Positions 12,665 to 24,214 of a DNA stretch of 64,000 bases are shown piece by piece. The stretch is taken from NCBI GenBank assembly GCA_965112735.1, contig OZ218952.1, forward strand, positions 4,650,001 through 4,714,000, in the 5' to 3' direction. The DNA comes from Phaeosaccion multiseriatum (lineage: Eukaryota; Ochrophyta, other classes). The notes below the pieces were generated by a model, which was not told the DNA's origin, did not search any database, and saw only the letters and a list, made by a program, of their open reading frames with translations. The position numbers were made by a program, and so were the translations under genes. Positions within the stretch are counted from its first letter, which is position 1. Each line of letters starts with the position of its first letter.

Positions 12665-12759
12665 GGAGGGAGGAGGAGGGAGGAGGAAGGGGGGGGGGCG
12701 TAGAAGGGAGGGGATGGGGGTCGTGTTTCCTGCTCGAGGGGGGCGCACTGTAGTTTCCT

Positions 12760-12945
12760 AGGCAAGCTATGGGAGAGGAGGAAAGAGCTTTGGCGAAGTA
12801 ACTGAAGGCAAGCTATGGGAGAGGAGGAAAGAGCTTGGCGAAGTAACTGAAGGCAAGCTATGGGAGAGGAGCAAAGCGCCTCCTTGGCGAAGTAACTGAA
12901 GGAACAAGGAAAGAGCTTGGCGAAGTAACTGAAGGAACAAGTCCT
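12760..12945. repeat. Imperfect 43-bp tandem repeat
   Basis: Three longer and one or two shortened copies of a unit beginning GGCAAGCTATGGGAGAGGAG and ending GGCGAAGTAACTGAA, just downstream of ankyrin gene 1. The last copies lose their first half. Confidence 0.9.
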
Positions 12946-14293
12946 CTCTCCTCTCCGCCAATGCTCTCGCTGCGCCGTTCCTTAGCTGCGAAGCGAGTTA
13001 AAGCTTGTAGAGCATCAGTCCGAAGGCCAGTCATCAGCAAGCTCTATGAATCTGTACAAGGCGGTGACTCTTTGCCTACGAAACACTACGTAAACTTACT
13101 TTTGACCCACACACCCTCGTGCCCCCGGGGTGTTTCGCTGTGTCTCTCCATCTGCCATGGCACCAGGGCAGCAAAGATCAGTGGGGTGAAGGAGGCTCTA
13201 TGCCTCTCTTTTCTCTTTTTTTCTCATTTTGTCTATTATTGAATAGAATGACCATCTGGAGTCGTCCAGATGCAAGTCAGTCGAGTAAGTCGGCAGGTAC
13301 TTCAGAAGCCTTCGTCGCGCCTGCCTCTCCGCTGTGTGCTACTCGCCCCTACCTCTACATAAGCATGGCCGAAGTAAGCAAGTTAAGTGCCTCTGGTTAT
13401 CGGCACAGTGCCTCTGGTTATCGGCACTTTGGCATATGCTCAAAGGCTGACGTTGACTCCGCAGCCCTTCACCCCCGGGATGGGGGCCGAGTCCCGAGGG
13501 GGGAAGAGCGGGGGCCGAGAGTACTCGTCCGTGCCATGGCTATTCGAGTCCTCTCCACTCAGAAGCACCTGTTGACGGGTTGGTTGTACAGTTAGGATCA
13601 CAGTGTACGGAGAAGAGGAGAGCGGATCGTGTCAGGTCGGGGGGTTACATAACGAGGCGAAGAGAGAAGAGAACGCGAGGCAAGACGACAAGAACGAGAC
13701 AAATAGAGCAAGCGCCAGTTACAACGAGCAAGCGCCAGTCACAACGAGCAAGCGCCAGTTACAACGAGCAAGCGCCAGTCACAACGAGCAAGCGCAACCC
13801 CTGACAAGCTCTACATGCATGCAAATGGAGCGCCCCTTCCGCTCATTCACTCAATCACTCACTCGCTCACTCACACACTTACTCACTCACTCAATCACTC
13901 ACTCGCTCACTCACAAACTTACTCACTCACTCACTCACCCACCCGCCAACTCACTCCACTCCACTCACTCACTCCCCTCACTCGCTCACTCACTCCACTC
14001 ACTCCCTCACTCAATCACTCACTCACTCACTCACTCACTCACTCACTCACTCACTCACTCACTCCACTCACTCCCTCACCCACTCACTCACTCCCCTCAC
14101 TCACTCGCTCACTCCCCTCACTCACTCACTCACTCACTCACTCACTTACTCACTCACTCCACTCCACTCACTCCCTCACTCACTCACTCACTCACTCACT
14201 CACTTACTCACTCACTTACTCACTCACTCACTCACTCACTCACTCCACTCCACTCCACTTACTCACTCACTCCCTCACTCCGTCACTCACTCA
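12946..14293. repeat. Repeat-rich spacer: 20-bp tandem array and long ACTC array
   Basis: No gene is supported. At 13393-13430 a 19-bp unit (GTGCCTCTGGTTATCGGCA) is doubled. At 13709-13795 a 20-bp unit, CAAGCGCCAGTTACAACGAG, occurs about 4.4 times, alternating GTTAC and GTCAC forms, so the higher-order unit is 40 bp. From about 13840 to 14300 the sequence is an ACTC array with scattered ACTT, CCTC and GCTC variants. The array runs directly into the 3' end of the carboxypeptidase gene, where on the minus strand it follows GTGAGT. Confidence 0.9.
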
Positions 14294-17200
14294 CTAACTC
14301 ACCGGAAGGGCGATGGCGGACAAGTTGTTGTTGCTGCTGTGGTGGTTGCTGTGGTTGTTGCCACCGTGTCCCCCCGCGCTGCCACTACCCCCCCCGTGGT
14401 TGTTGCTCCCCCCCCCCCCCTCGCTAATCCAGCGCAGGTTGCCGCCTCTCTTGACTGCCCCCGCTGTCGCGCCCTTGGATCCCGTGGGCACCACCACTGC
14501 TGTAGCGCCGCCGCCCCCCCTCGCAGCGGGGAGAGAGTGCGAGTTGCTGCCACCCCCGCTGCTGCCCCTGCTGCTGCCGCTACTACCGCTGCCGCCGTGC
14601 CGGTCAATAGCCGGAGAAGATGCCTTCGCAGTTTTGGGACAGGGGTGGGTGGTGGTGGTGGTGGTGGTGGTGGTGGAGGAGGAGGAGGAGGAGAAGGGGG
14701 TGAGAACGAGGCACGGTGAGAAAGAGGCGTCAGTCGAAGTGTAAAGGAATGCCAAGGGCAGAAACTGGTACAAGACGAGACTGAAATACTTGAGAGCAAG
14801 CAAACAAGCAACTTTATTCCTTCTGTGGCCGCCCACCCACGTCTCTGCAAGACACAAGGTAGTACGTACAGGATTGCATGTAACCGTCGAAACCGTCTAC
14901 TGTACCCACTCACCTCATAGCAAGCACCGCTCGCCCCTGCTGCTCTCTTGCTCTTGCCGTGGACCAAGCTCCCAACCGCCACATCAGGCCCCACCAATGG
15001 CTTGTCCTCCAACAACGCGTCAACGCTGCTCCCCCCACTGCTCCCTCCACTGCTGCTGCTCCTCGCCTTGCTATCGTGCGGGTTATACCTCCCCCCCCCG
15101 GGACCCCCTTGCTGTCGTCGACCACTCCCACCACTGCCTCGAAGCGCCGAAGCCCCTTCCTCACCTCCTTCCTCCGCCACCGCCTTCACCCCCTTGGCAG
15201 CAGCACCGTCAGCAGCGGACAGCGATACCGACCGTACGGAGAAGTGCAGAACATCTTGTGCAGAAGGGCACCCCCCACTGTTGTTGTTGTTGTTGTTGTT
15301 GGTGCTGGTGGTGGTGGTGGTGCCATTGGAAACAATCTGCCCTCCTTTGCCCCCCCCTCCTCCTCCATCCACTCCTCCGTGATAATGATGAAGATTGCTT
15401 GACTTTGAAGCCTTCGCTCTTCTCCTGATCCTGCCTCCCCCTCCTCCTCCGTTACCCCCCCCCCCACCGTCCGAACCGCCTCCTCCTCCTCCTCCTTCGC
15501 TCACGGAAGAGTCTCTTGAGTCTCTACGGCGAACGCTCAGCGACGGAGCTGCCCCTCCCCCTCCCAAGCCGAGGGGCCGCTGCTGAAAGACCTTCCCTCC
15601 TCCGCCACTACCACTGCTACAGCTGCTGCCACTGCTGCTCCTCCCTCCCCTCCCCCCGCCTCCTCTCGCCCCTCGCGTCGTCCGGACCATCACACCCTCA
15701 CAAGAGTGCTCACGCTCCTGCTGCTGTATCACCAACTGCTGCTGCTGCTGCTGCTGCTGCTGTATCACCAGCGCCTGATGTTGCCGCTGCTGCACCACCA
15801 ACTGCTGATGTTGTCGCGTGTTGCTTCGACCAGGTATACCGCCGGTAACGTGTGGTTGAGCCGTCTCTACCTCAGCCGCCGACGACGAAGGGCTTCTACT
15901 CCGACTATACCCCCCAACCCCCACCCCGCCACCTTTCCCACCAACCGCCGTGCCTATCACGCCCCCTGCCACCCCCTCTGCCCCTGGTGCTGCTGCTCCC
16001 CTCTCCTTGTCCTCCCCCCCTCCTCCCCCCCGTGAGTCGTCGTCGCTCTCAGACTCAATGTCGTCATTGTTGTCCACAAGCTCGTCCTCCGCGTCTTCCT
16101 CCTGATTCTCGGCAGCTGCCGCAACGGACTCGGATCCCTCCTCCAGCTTGACTCTGCCCACTTCGATGCTGCTACTGCTGCTATTGCTATTCCTCCCTCC
16201 TCCCCCTCCTCGCTGGCTCTGGCTGTTGCTTTGATGACTCTTCTCCTTTCGAAGCAACTCCTGCTTGAGGGCTTCCCGTGCAGTCTGGTTGGGCAGGTAG
16301 TAATCCAGCAAGGCGTCACAAATGGCCAGCCCCACATGCTGCAGATGGTCCGTATTCAAGTGATGATCCCGAAGTTCTCCGAAGTCTACCCCACAGAACG
16401 TCGACTCCACCGTGTAACTGTTGCTAATGCCCAAGTCCCGAGCCACCACCACTCGTGCGGTGGACTCCCTGCCCTTTTTCACCGCGAAAGAGCAGTCCTT
16501 GAAGGAAACGTACTTGCGGCCGAAGCGGTTCCACGCCAAAAGCTTGGGGAACACCCTCGCCGCCGGTCGACTGAGGCCCTTCCTCTTCTCATCGGCGCCA
16601 TACATAAAGATGTTCTGCTTGCGTGAGTGGCCGTGCAAGTCAATGTACATGACCACGTCCCTCCCGTGCTGCTGCTCCTGCCGAATCAACTGCTTGAGCC
16701 CAAAGACCGTCGGGTGAAGTGTACGATGCGGCCTCTTCCACTGCCGATTGAGGTCTACACCGGCCAAGCTACACCTATTGTTACCATACAGCACTCCGTC
16801 CGGATTCAGCATGGGCACCACTTGAAACACAAACATGCTTCTCAATAACCGGGCCTCGAGAGAGTCTCCAGTGAGGAAGTCAAGGATGCCTCGCATCATC
16901 CACGAGGCAGGGATCTCCCCGGGGTGTACGCGTGCGCTGATGATGATGCACTTGCGTCCCGGGAAGTCCATCCCAACCCCCAGCGCTTCTCCTCCTCCCC
17001 CCCCCCCCGTTGACGCTGCTAACAGAGCCGGAGCTTCCGCCCGAGCCGCCTTCGGAGCTACTACTGCTACCGTTTGCTCCCTTGTCACCCCCACCAGTTG
17101 GTGATACAGTACCACACCCAGACCCCCCCCCGGAGGAAGAGGAGAAATCAGTGATGGTGAGAAGGTCGCACTCGTTGCCCCCCAGCGTGGTGCAAAGGAT

Positions 17201-17491
17201 CTGATGGCGAAAGTTGCTGGCGGTGCGCTTGTCACTGAGCAGTTGCTTGAGGTGGCGCTTGTGATCGGAGTATGTGTAGGGTTGGAAATGGGCGAGGCGG
17301 TACGTGTCTCCTGGGTTGTTAAAGTCCACTGTAAACGTGAGTGTGTAAAAATTGCCGCTTGACCCATCGGGCTGTGAGGGGTATGGGCAGAGGGAGTGAA
17401 GAGGTTGGGGGGGGGGGGGGGGGCGCAGAGCAAGACAAGACAGACGGGTCAGGGTGAGGGTGAGGGTGAGGGCAAGGGTGAGGGCGTGGGC

Positions 17492-17532
<41 letters not shown>

Positions 17533-17539
17533 CGAGGGC

Positions 17540-17574
<35 letters not shown>

Positions 17575-20500
17575 CGAGGGCGAGGGTGAGGGTGAGGGTG
17601 AGAGCGAGGGTGAGGGTGAGGGTGAGGGTGAGGGCGAGGGCGAGGGTGAGGGTGAGGGTGAGGTATACCATGCATGTATACACACCTTGTAACAGGAGAA
17701 GCCGTTGGCGCGATAGGATATGTGCCTCCCGCACCTCCTCCAGCCGGCGCCCCTCTCCTCCGCGTCCTGATGTGAGTACATGACGGGCCTCATGCCCATG
17801 TTGAACAAGCTGTGCGACAAAAAAGAGCATTGAGATCAGTCATAACGACTCAACAGTTTCAGAAACAGTGCTTAGAAGCTACCCACAGGTAGAGAAAGGG
17901 TGCACGTTGCATCAATACGCATGTTGGCGACGCCCTGGATGAAGAGGTGTTGAATGTCCGTACCTATCGGGCTTGGTAAGATTGACGAGGTTTAGCTTGA
18001 TGCGCTGGGGCTGTTGTTGCTGAGGCCCCTCCGAAATCTGTGAGGAAGGGTGCGTGTTGGTCATCTGGGGAGTAGGTGGGGGTGGGGGTTTGTGGGGCAG
18101 GAGGAGGAGCAGCAGGAGGAGGGGGAGGAGGGGGGGGGTGGGGCAGGAAGGGGGAGGGGAGGAGGAGGAGGAGGAGAAGCGTAGACGCATACGGTGAGGA
18201 GAGGAGATGTGTTAGAGTGAGGGACACGGTCTTGCGCAGGAAAGCGACAAAAACAAAGACAACGCCCACCTTGCAAGGAGCAGGCAAGCAGGACAGGACC
18301 AGGGCATGACAATGCCCAACCAAGCAAGTTGCACGCACGTATACATAAAGCCACACACACACACGCACCCCCAAAGACACACACACACACGTACCGAGAA
18401 GTAGAACCACTGCGTGTGTCCGTGGCTGTGTAGGTCGGGCCTGAGGAAGAGGTCATACTCACACGGCCCTCTCTGCACTGCGCGCATCAAATTGGCACTC
18501 TCAAAGTGGCTGTGGAAGTGAACTGTGTGAGCGAAGGGGCATTTGGCAGAGGGGGAGGGCTGCGGCACCCAGTACGGGTCAGGGGCGTTGACTCGGGAGG
18601 TCACGCCCATCCCAGCTGCGGAGCCCCCCTCGAAGCAGAGCCACAAACGCTCCCCTTGGCTGTTGAGGAGGCCCGTGACACCGGTGTTGCCGTTGCTGGC
18701 GCTGTTGATATACTGCGACGATAATGTCACAGGTGAGGCTGTATGACCAACTGCATTAGCGGGGGTGTAGTCCGGATTGTCTCTGTGATCTCCCGTGTTG
18801 AGATGCTCCAGACCTGCCGGTGCCGTGGTGAGGAGGGGCGCGTATGCATACTTGCCAGGCGGGCCGCTGGGCCTCTGCTGCTGCTGCTGCTGCTGCTCAG
18901 AGGAGGGGTTGGTGGCGCTACTGCCTCCTTCCCCTTCTCCTCCCCCCACCGACCCGTCCTCGAGCGCAGGGCCTGCGCCCTTCCCATTCGCTCCTCTGCT
19001 GCCCATATGACTACTGCTGCTCCCTGCCGTACCGCCACAAGCCGCAGTGGGGGACGCCGAGGCCGATCCAACTGTCCTCCCTCCTCCTCCTCCTGGTCCT
19101 CCTCCTGCCGCCATCTGTGAAGAGCTTGTTGATCCGCCTGACCTTGGCATCGACGGAGAGGCCGTCCTCGATCCTCCTCCCCTCCCCCGCCCCCCCGCCA
19201 ACTCCGCCGCTGGCGCCTCTGCTTCGGCTGCCACCCCCGCCCATCTAGTGCCATCTCCTGCCTCTCCCCCCCGCCCCCGCCCGCCCCTGCTCTGCTGCTG
19301 CCCCCCCACCGCCGCATCACTGCCCCCTCCCCCTTCGTCCTCTGCTGCCCCCCCCCCTCGCCTCGATGAGCTGGTGGAGACTCTCGAGCCCCCTCCACGT
19401 CTTCCCCTGAGCACTACCCCGTCTGCGGATGCCCCCCCTCGCCTTCCACTGCCATCATCATGTATCACCAACTCGCCCCCCCCCCCCGTCTTGTCCTCCT
19501 CATAGACCACCCCTCGCATGCCTTTGGTGGGCATGAGCATGTCCAGCAGGTCCTGTACAGCGGCAATCGCCTGTCCCACACCCCTGAGCTTCACCGCAAC
19601 CGCTCCTCTGCCCCCCCCGCCTCCCCCTCCCTCCCCATCTCCCCCCCCTCCCTCTCCTCCTCCTTCCCCTCCTCCCCCAGCCGCCGCCACCACCGCCGGG
19701 TCCTTGGATGCCAGCCGATCGACATACTCTGCAAGACTCTCCAACACCTCCACCACATCCAAATCCATGGCCCGGAGCGTAGGATGGCAGCTGATGCCCT
19801 CCTCCGACAAGAGAGGAGGCTCTGCTGGCCGTAGCTCGCCGAAGGCCCGCGTCAAGAAGCGGCACAAGCGCCACAGAGCATTGCCCATCACTTTGGCGTA
19901 TCCCACCGACAGCCGCGCCGCCGCCTCCTCCTCTTCCACAGTGGAGCATCGAAAGAGCCCGCGCTGACAAGTGCTGCTGCACTTGTTGCTGTTGTTGCTG
20001 TTGTGATGGTGGTGCCTGTGGTGGTGGTGCTCATGCCGGTGCTGCTGCTGACCTAAGTCTCCCCCTTCCGATGACGGCTCCACCCCCTCCTTGTCCCTCT
20101 CCGTGTCTTCGCCTTCTCCTCCTCTTCCTCCTCCTCCTCCTCCTCCTCCTCCTCCTCCTCCTCCTCCTCCTCCTCCTCCTCCTCCTCCTCCTCCTCCTGC
20201 TCCTCCTCCTCCCTCCCCCTCGCCTCCCCCCACTCCCCAGCCCAACTTGCCCCCCAAGGGGACTGCGTAGGCCCAATGCAGGGCGGCTTTAATGCCGTCC
20301 CTAAGGCTGTCCTGCAGCACCTCGAATCCGTCAGTACTCGCCAGAACACGTGGAAAGGCCGCCACTGCGCCTCCTCCTCCTCCTCCTGCTCCGGTTCCTG
20401 CCCCTCCGCTCCCCCCTCCCTCCCGCTCCATGCCGATGCTGCCCCTGCTTCCCCCGCCGCCTCCACTGCTGCTTCCCCCCCCACCCTCACTCTCACTAAT

Positions 20501-21477
20501 AGCAGTAGGGTGGGCCGCAGCAGAAGATGCCAGAGCCGAAACCCACTCACAAATGGCATTGTCCATGACCTGAAGGAGAGGTGGAAGGGAATGGTGGCGG
20601 TACATAGGAGCTTTACGCATGCATGCATGATAGGGGGAAGTGGAACGCCATTCACAGATGCCACTGTATATCCATTACCTGCAGGACCGCCCCGCTCACA
20701 TTGACGTCCTCCTGCTGTGCCCTGAGCGTGGAGATGAGTCCAGTGATGCTTCGCCCCCAGCCTCCAACGTGAGTGCCCCCCCCAGAGGAGGGGGACGACG
20801 ACGACAACGCTGACGAAACTGAGGTCTGCCCACCACCACTATTGCTGCTACTGCCCCCCGCCGCCGCGCCTCTCCCTCCGCCCCCTTCTGCGGAAGATGC
20901 TGTATCACCAACTGCTGCTGCTGCTGCTGTGGAGGTGGTGGTGGTCGTTGTGGGAGGCTGAAAGGCGAGACTACCATACCCCATGCCCCCCTGGGAAGGC
21001 CAGAGCTTCATGCCGCTTCTCGCTGCCACGTTGCCGGCGGAGGCCCAAGAACCTGCTGCTGCTGCTGCTGCCGTGGAGGAGTGGGAGGAGTGGCTTCTCT
21101 TATGGCCCTTGCCGCCCCCCGCACCGCCCCCCACCCGACCATTGCTGTCAGTCCTATTGCTGCTGCTGCTGCTGATGCTGCTGCTGCTGGTGGTGGTGGT
21201 GGTGGTATTTTGGCTGCCCACGCTGCCCCCGCTTCCTCCGCTGCTGCGGCTGCTGCTGCCTCCTCCTCCTCCTCCTCCTCCTCCTCCTCCTGCTGCTGCT
21301 GCTGCTGCTCCTCCTGCTCCTCCTCCTGCTCTGCTTGATCGGTGAGTAGAGAGGCCTCCGTGGGGGCATGGCCCTGACCCCGACTCTGACCCTGATCCTG
21401 ACCCGCCAATGCAGTTACTGCATCTATTCTCACTGTCGCTATTGTTGCTGTTGTTGTTGTTGCTGTTGGGGTTAGGG

Positions 21478-21566
<89 letters not shown>

Positions 21567-21686
21567 GCTTCCGTCGCCATTATTGCTACTACTCGAGGAG
21601 CTGCCGTTTCCCCCATTCCCACCACCAGCACCAGCACCAGCACCACTGCTGCTACTACTGCTGCCCTTCCCCTTGCTGCCGCTACC

Positions 21687-21719
<33 letters not shown>

Positions 21720-22394
21720 CATATGACTGGTGCTGGTACTCGCCCACGTGTTCGACGTGTCCCTGTTCGATGCGTTCGCTTTGTTGGCATTGGTATGCGC
21801 CATCTTAGCCCCCCCTCCCTCGTCACCACCGCACTGCATGGCCACGAGCATAAGGCAAGCCGCCACCGACGAAGCCGAGTCAGTAATGCCCCGACTCCCC
21901 GAGTACAGCGCCAGGCAGTGAAGCACCGCAGGCACGGCTCCGGGCTCTTGGAAGAGAGCCTCGGGCACCCCCTTGAGCTTCGACAGATTGCAGGCACTGC
22001 GCATGGCGGCTCGGACAACATCCTTTCGAGCCATGTGGGTCTGAAGGACGAGCATGAGAGCTCTGCACACGCCGGCGTTGAAGAGATCCTTGTCAGGGAC
22101 GGAGCGGCCGCCGCTGGTGGGGTCGTAGGCGTCCAGGCCGACTGGGTGGGGGGGTACAGGGGAGGGAGGAGAGAGGGAGAGTTTGTTTGATATTTTGTGT
22201 GTGCGTGTAGTAGTGTATCATCTATCAGGGCGTAGGCAGTAAGGCAACAAAGGTGGAGTGTGTTCTGGGAGCGCTGCTTGCTCTTGCTGGAGGGAGACAA
22301 GACGTGAGGAGAGGAGAGGAAGACTACATGGACGTGTATGTAGTTTATTCCGAAGGGCCACAAAGACTCACAGCCACTACATACTCTATGCACA

Positions 22395-22437
<43 letters not shown>

Positions 22438-22744
22438 GTAGACGCACGCACCTGCTGTCCCCGCCAGCAGCACAGCGCCCTTGTGGTGGTGAGTGGGCAG
22501 GGCCAGGCCGGGAGGGGGCTTGCCTGCAAAGTGCTCAGCGACGTCTCTGGCGAGCCCCCCCTGCATGACCTCGGCGTGCGTGATGAGGTAGAGGATGTGA
22601 ACTGTGGCCGTTACGGTCTCCACCTCGGCCACGTGTACCTGTTGGGGGTTGGGGAGGGGGAAGGAAGGCAGCAAATTAAGTCAGTGAATCATCCATGGAG
22701 TGCCATCCCTTTACGGATGGAAGGATGACGGAGTGATAGGCACA

Positions 22745-22793
<49 letters not shown>

Positions 22794-23641
22794 TTGTCAC
22801 TCACCTTGAGCATGGCGAGCATCACAGCCACACCTCCCGCAGCGGCGATCTCTCGCGCCACCTCGGCCTCCTGCAGCATGCGGAGAAGCACAATGTCCGC
22901 GATGCGGTGCAGGTGCGTGTAGAACACGTTCATGCGAAGGGCGGGCAGCAGCACCCGCACCCCTCCCTCAGCCGCAATGCGGGCGCCCTGTCCCTGAATG
23001 TCGCAGAGGATGGCGAGGGCGTGGCAGCCGCTCTTCACCACGTCTCTCCGATGGACGTGCACGTGTATGGCGTCTAGGATGACCCGTATACCCTTCTGCT
23101 CTCCAAGGAGGAGGCCGTTGCGCTCGTTGCCCACGATGAGGCTGGCGAGCGCGTCAAAGACAAAGGGCAACAGGACAGGGTTGTGCGTGTGCGTGCACAA
23201 CGCAGTGAGGATGCACCGCACCCCTCCGTGGGCAGCAATGAGGTTCTGGTTGTATGTGTTCTGGCACATGTTGCTCAGCGCACCGCAGGCGCTCTTGACA
23301 AGGTCTTGCGAGCCCACATGCATGGCCAGCCCTTTGATGATGAGGGCAATGCCACCCTGCCGACCCACCACCTCCTTCACCAGCGTGTTGTTGAAGGCCA
23401 GCGACCACAGAAGGTCGCACACGGCCTCCTGCATGTCGGCCTTGGCTGCGTGCGCCTGCATCACCCCTAAAATGAGGCGGGTGCCGTCGCGCGCGATCAG
23501 CAGCTTGTTGGCCTCATCCTTGGCGAGAATGGCCAGGGCACCGCAACATGCCTTGAGACACTCGGCGTTGTCCGGGTTCTTCTGCATCCGCTGCAGGATC
23601 TCATGCACCCGCTGTAGGGGCGAGGAGGCGGAGACGATCAT
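14294..23641 (-). CDS. AGTPBP1: Cytosolic carboxypeptidase (M14, CCP/Nna1 family) with ARM-repeat N-terminus
   Basis: Family enzymes remove glutamates from tubulin and other tails. Eight exons: 23641-22805, 22638-22452, 22141-20679, 20569-18395, 18037-17964, 17809-17686, 17371-14914, 14623-14294 (about 2548 aa). The first two exons and the start of the third are armadillo-like helices. The CCP N-domain runs from [15 protein letters not shown] to [10 protein letters not shown]. The M14 core shows VHPGE (zinc His/Glu), [24 protein letters not shown] (zinc His) and YTVEST (catalytic Glu). Hundreds of Gly/Ser/Asn/Gln residues separate ARM and CCP parts and form the tail. In the 17371-14914 exon the frame changes between about 17131 and 16997: the exon is one base too long (2458 nt), and one base fewer in the G9 or G12 run restores the phase. 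The stop lies inside GTGAGTTAG, which could instead be a donor. Confidence 0.88.
17448..17664. repeat. G-rich hexamer array (GGGTGA/GGGCGA)n in a carboxypeptidase intron
   Basis: About 36 head-to-tail GGGTGA units, with GGGCGA variants in recurring pairs, in the intron between 17371 and 17686. The plus strand, which is the template for this gene, is a continuous run of GGG triplets and could form G-quadruplexes. Confidence 0.95.
21476..21568. repeat. (GTT)n tract coding for poly-Asn in the carboxypeptidase
   Basis: About 30 GTT triplets, read on the minus strand as AAC codons giving an Asn run. The same AAC/GTT unit also appears in non-coding positions (3777-3834 in an intron, 37912-37983 in a spacer), so the repeat is tolerated whatever its coding role. 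Confidence 0.95.
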
Positions 23642-24214
23642 GGTCTCTTGTCTCGGTGCCGGCCACCCGCCTACTAATCGACTCTTGTCTTGCTACCTCC
23701 TCTCTTGCGCCCCCGCCTCGTGTCTTCCCTCCCTCGCCCGGCCAGCGGGACACGAGAAGGGGAGGCTTCTCCCCATCCCTCCCTCCCAACAAGGCAAGCT
23801 TCTCCCGCAAAGAGAGGAGCTTGGTTTCTAGTACGGCCAGATTTCAGGCCCAGACTCCTGAAGCTGTGCGGCCTCGCCTGCTCTGCTGCACTCGTGGGGA
23901 GAGAGTGGCTCCTTCCTCCCCTCTCTAAACCCCTCCCTCTATATCTCTATCTATCTATGTCCCTTCCCTCGCCCCTCCCTTTATCCTCTTGGCATAAGTG
24001 TGCCTTGGGGTGGCGTTACCGACCACGAGCTGATATCAAATTCACCAAATGTGAGCTCCCGAAGTCGCGGGTTCCGTTCTGCCCTTGCGCCAAAAATCGG
24101 AGGAGTTTTGATGAGGAGGGGGCGGTGCATTGGAAAGAGGTAGCGAAGGTCAAGCAGAGCAGAGAGGCTGTAACCAATCAATAGAGGCTTCTTGCTAAGA
24201 CAGCTTGGGACACG
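23642..24214. promoter_or_regulatory. Shared divergent upstream region, carboxypeptidase / Rieske
   Basis: 573 bp between divergent starts. It has CT-rich tracts (about 23925-23990) and no repeat of note. I see no definite promoter element. Confidence 0.45.

Noticed and set aside
13815-14427. Two plus-strand frames rich in [10 protein letters not shown]
   Set aside because: Pure translation of the ACTC array, open in every frame because the repeat has no stop.
17454-17783. Arg-Val or Pro-Ser repeat proteins across the GGGTGA array
   Set aside because: Simple-sequence frames inside a carboxypeptidase intron bounded by good splice sites.
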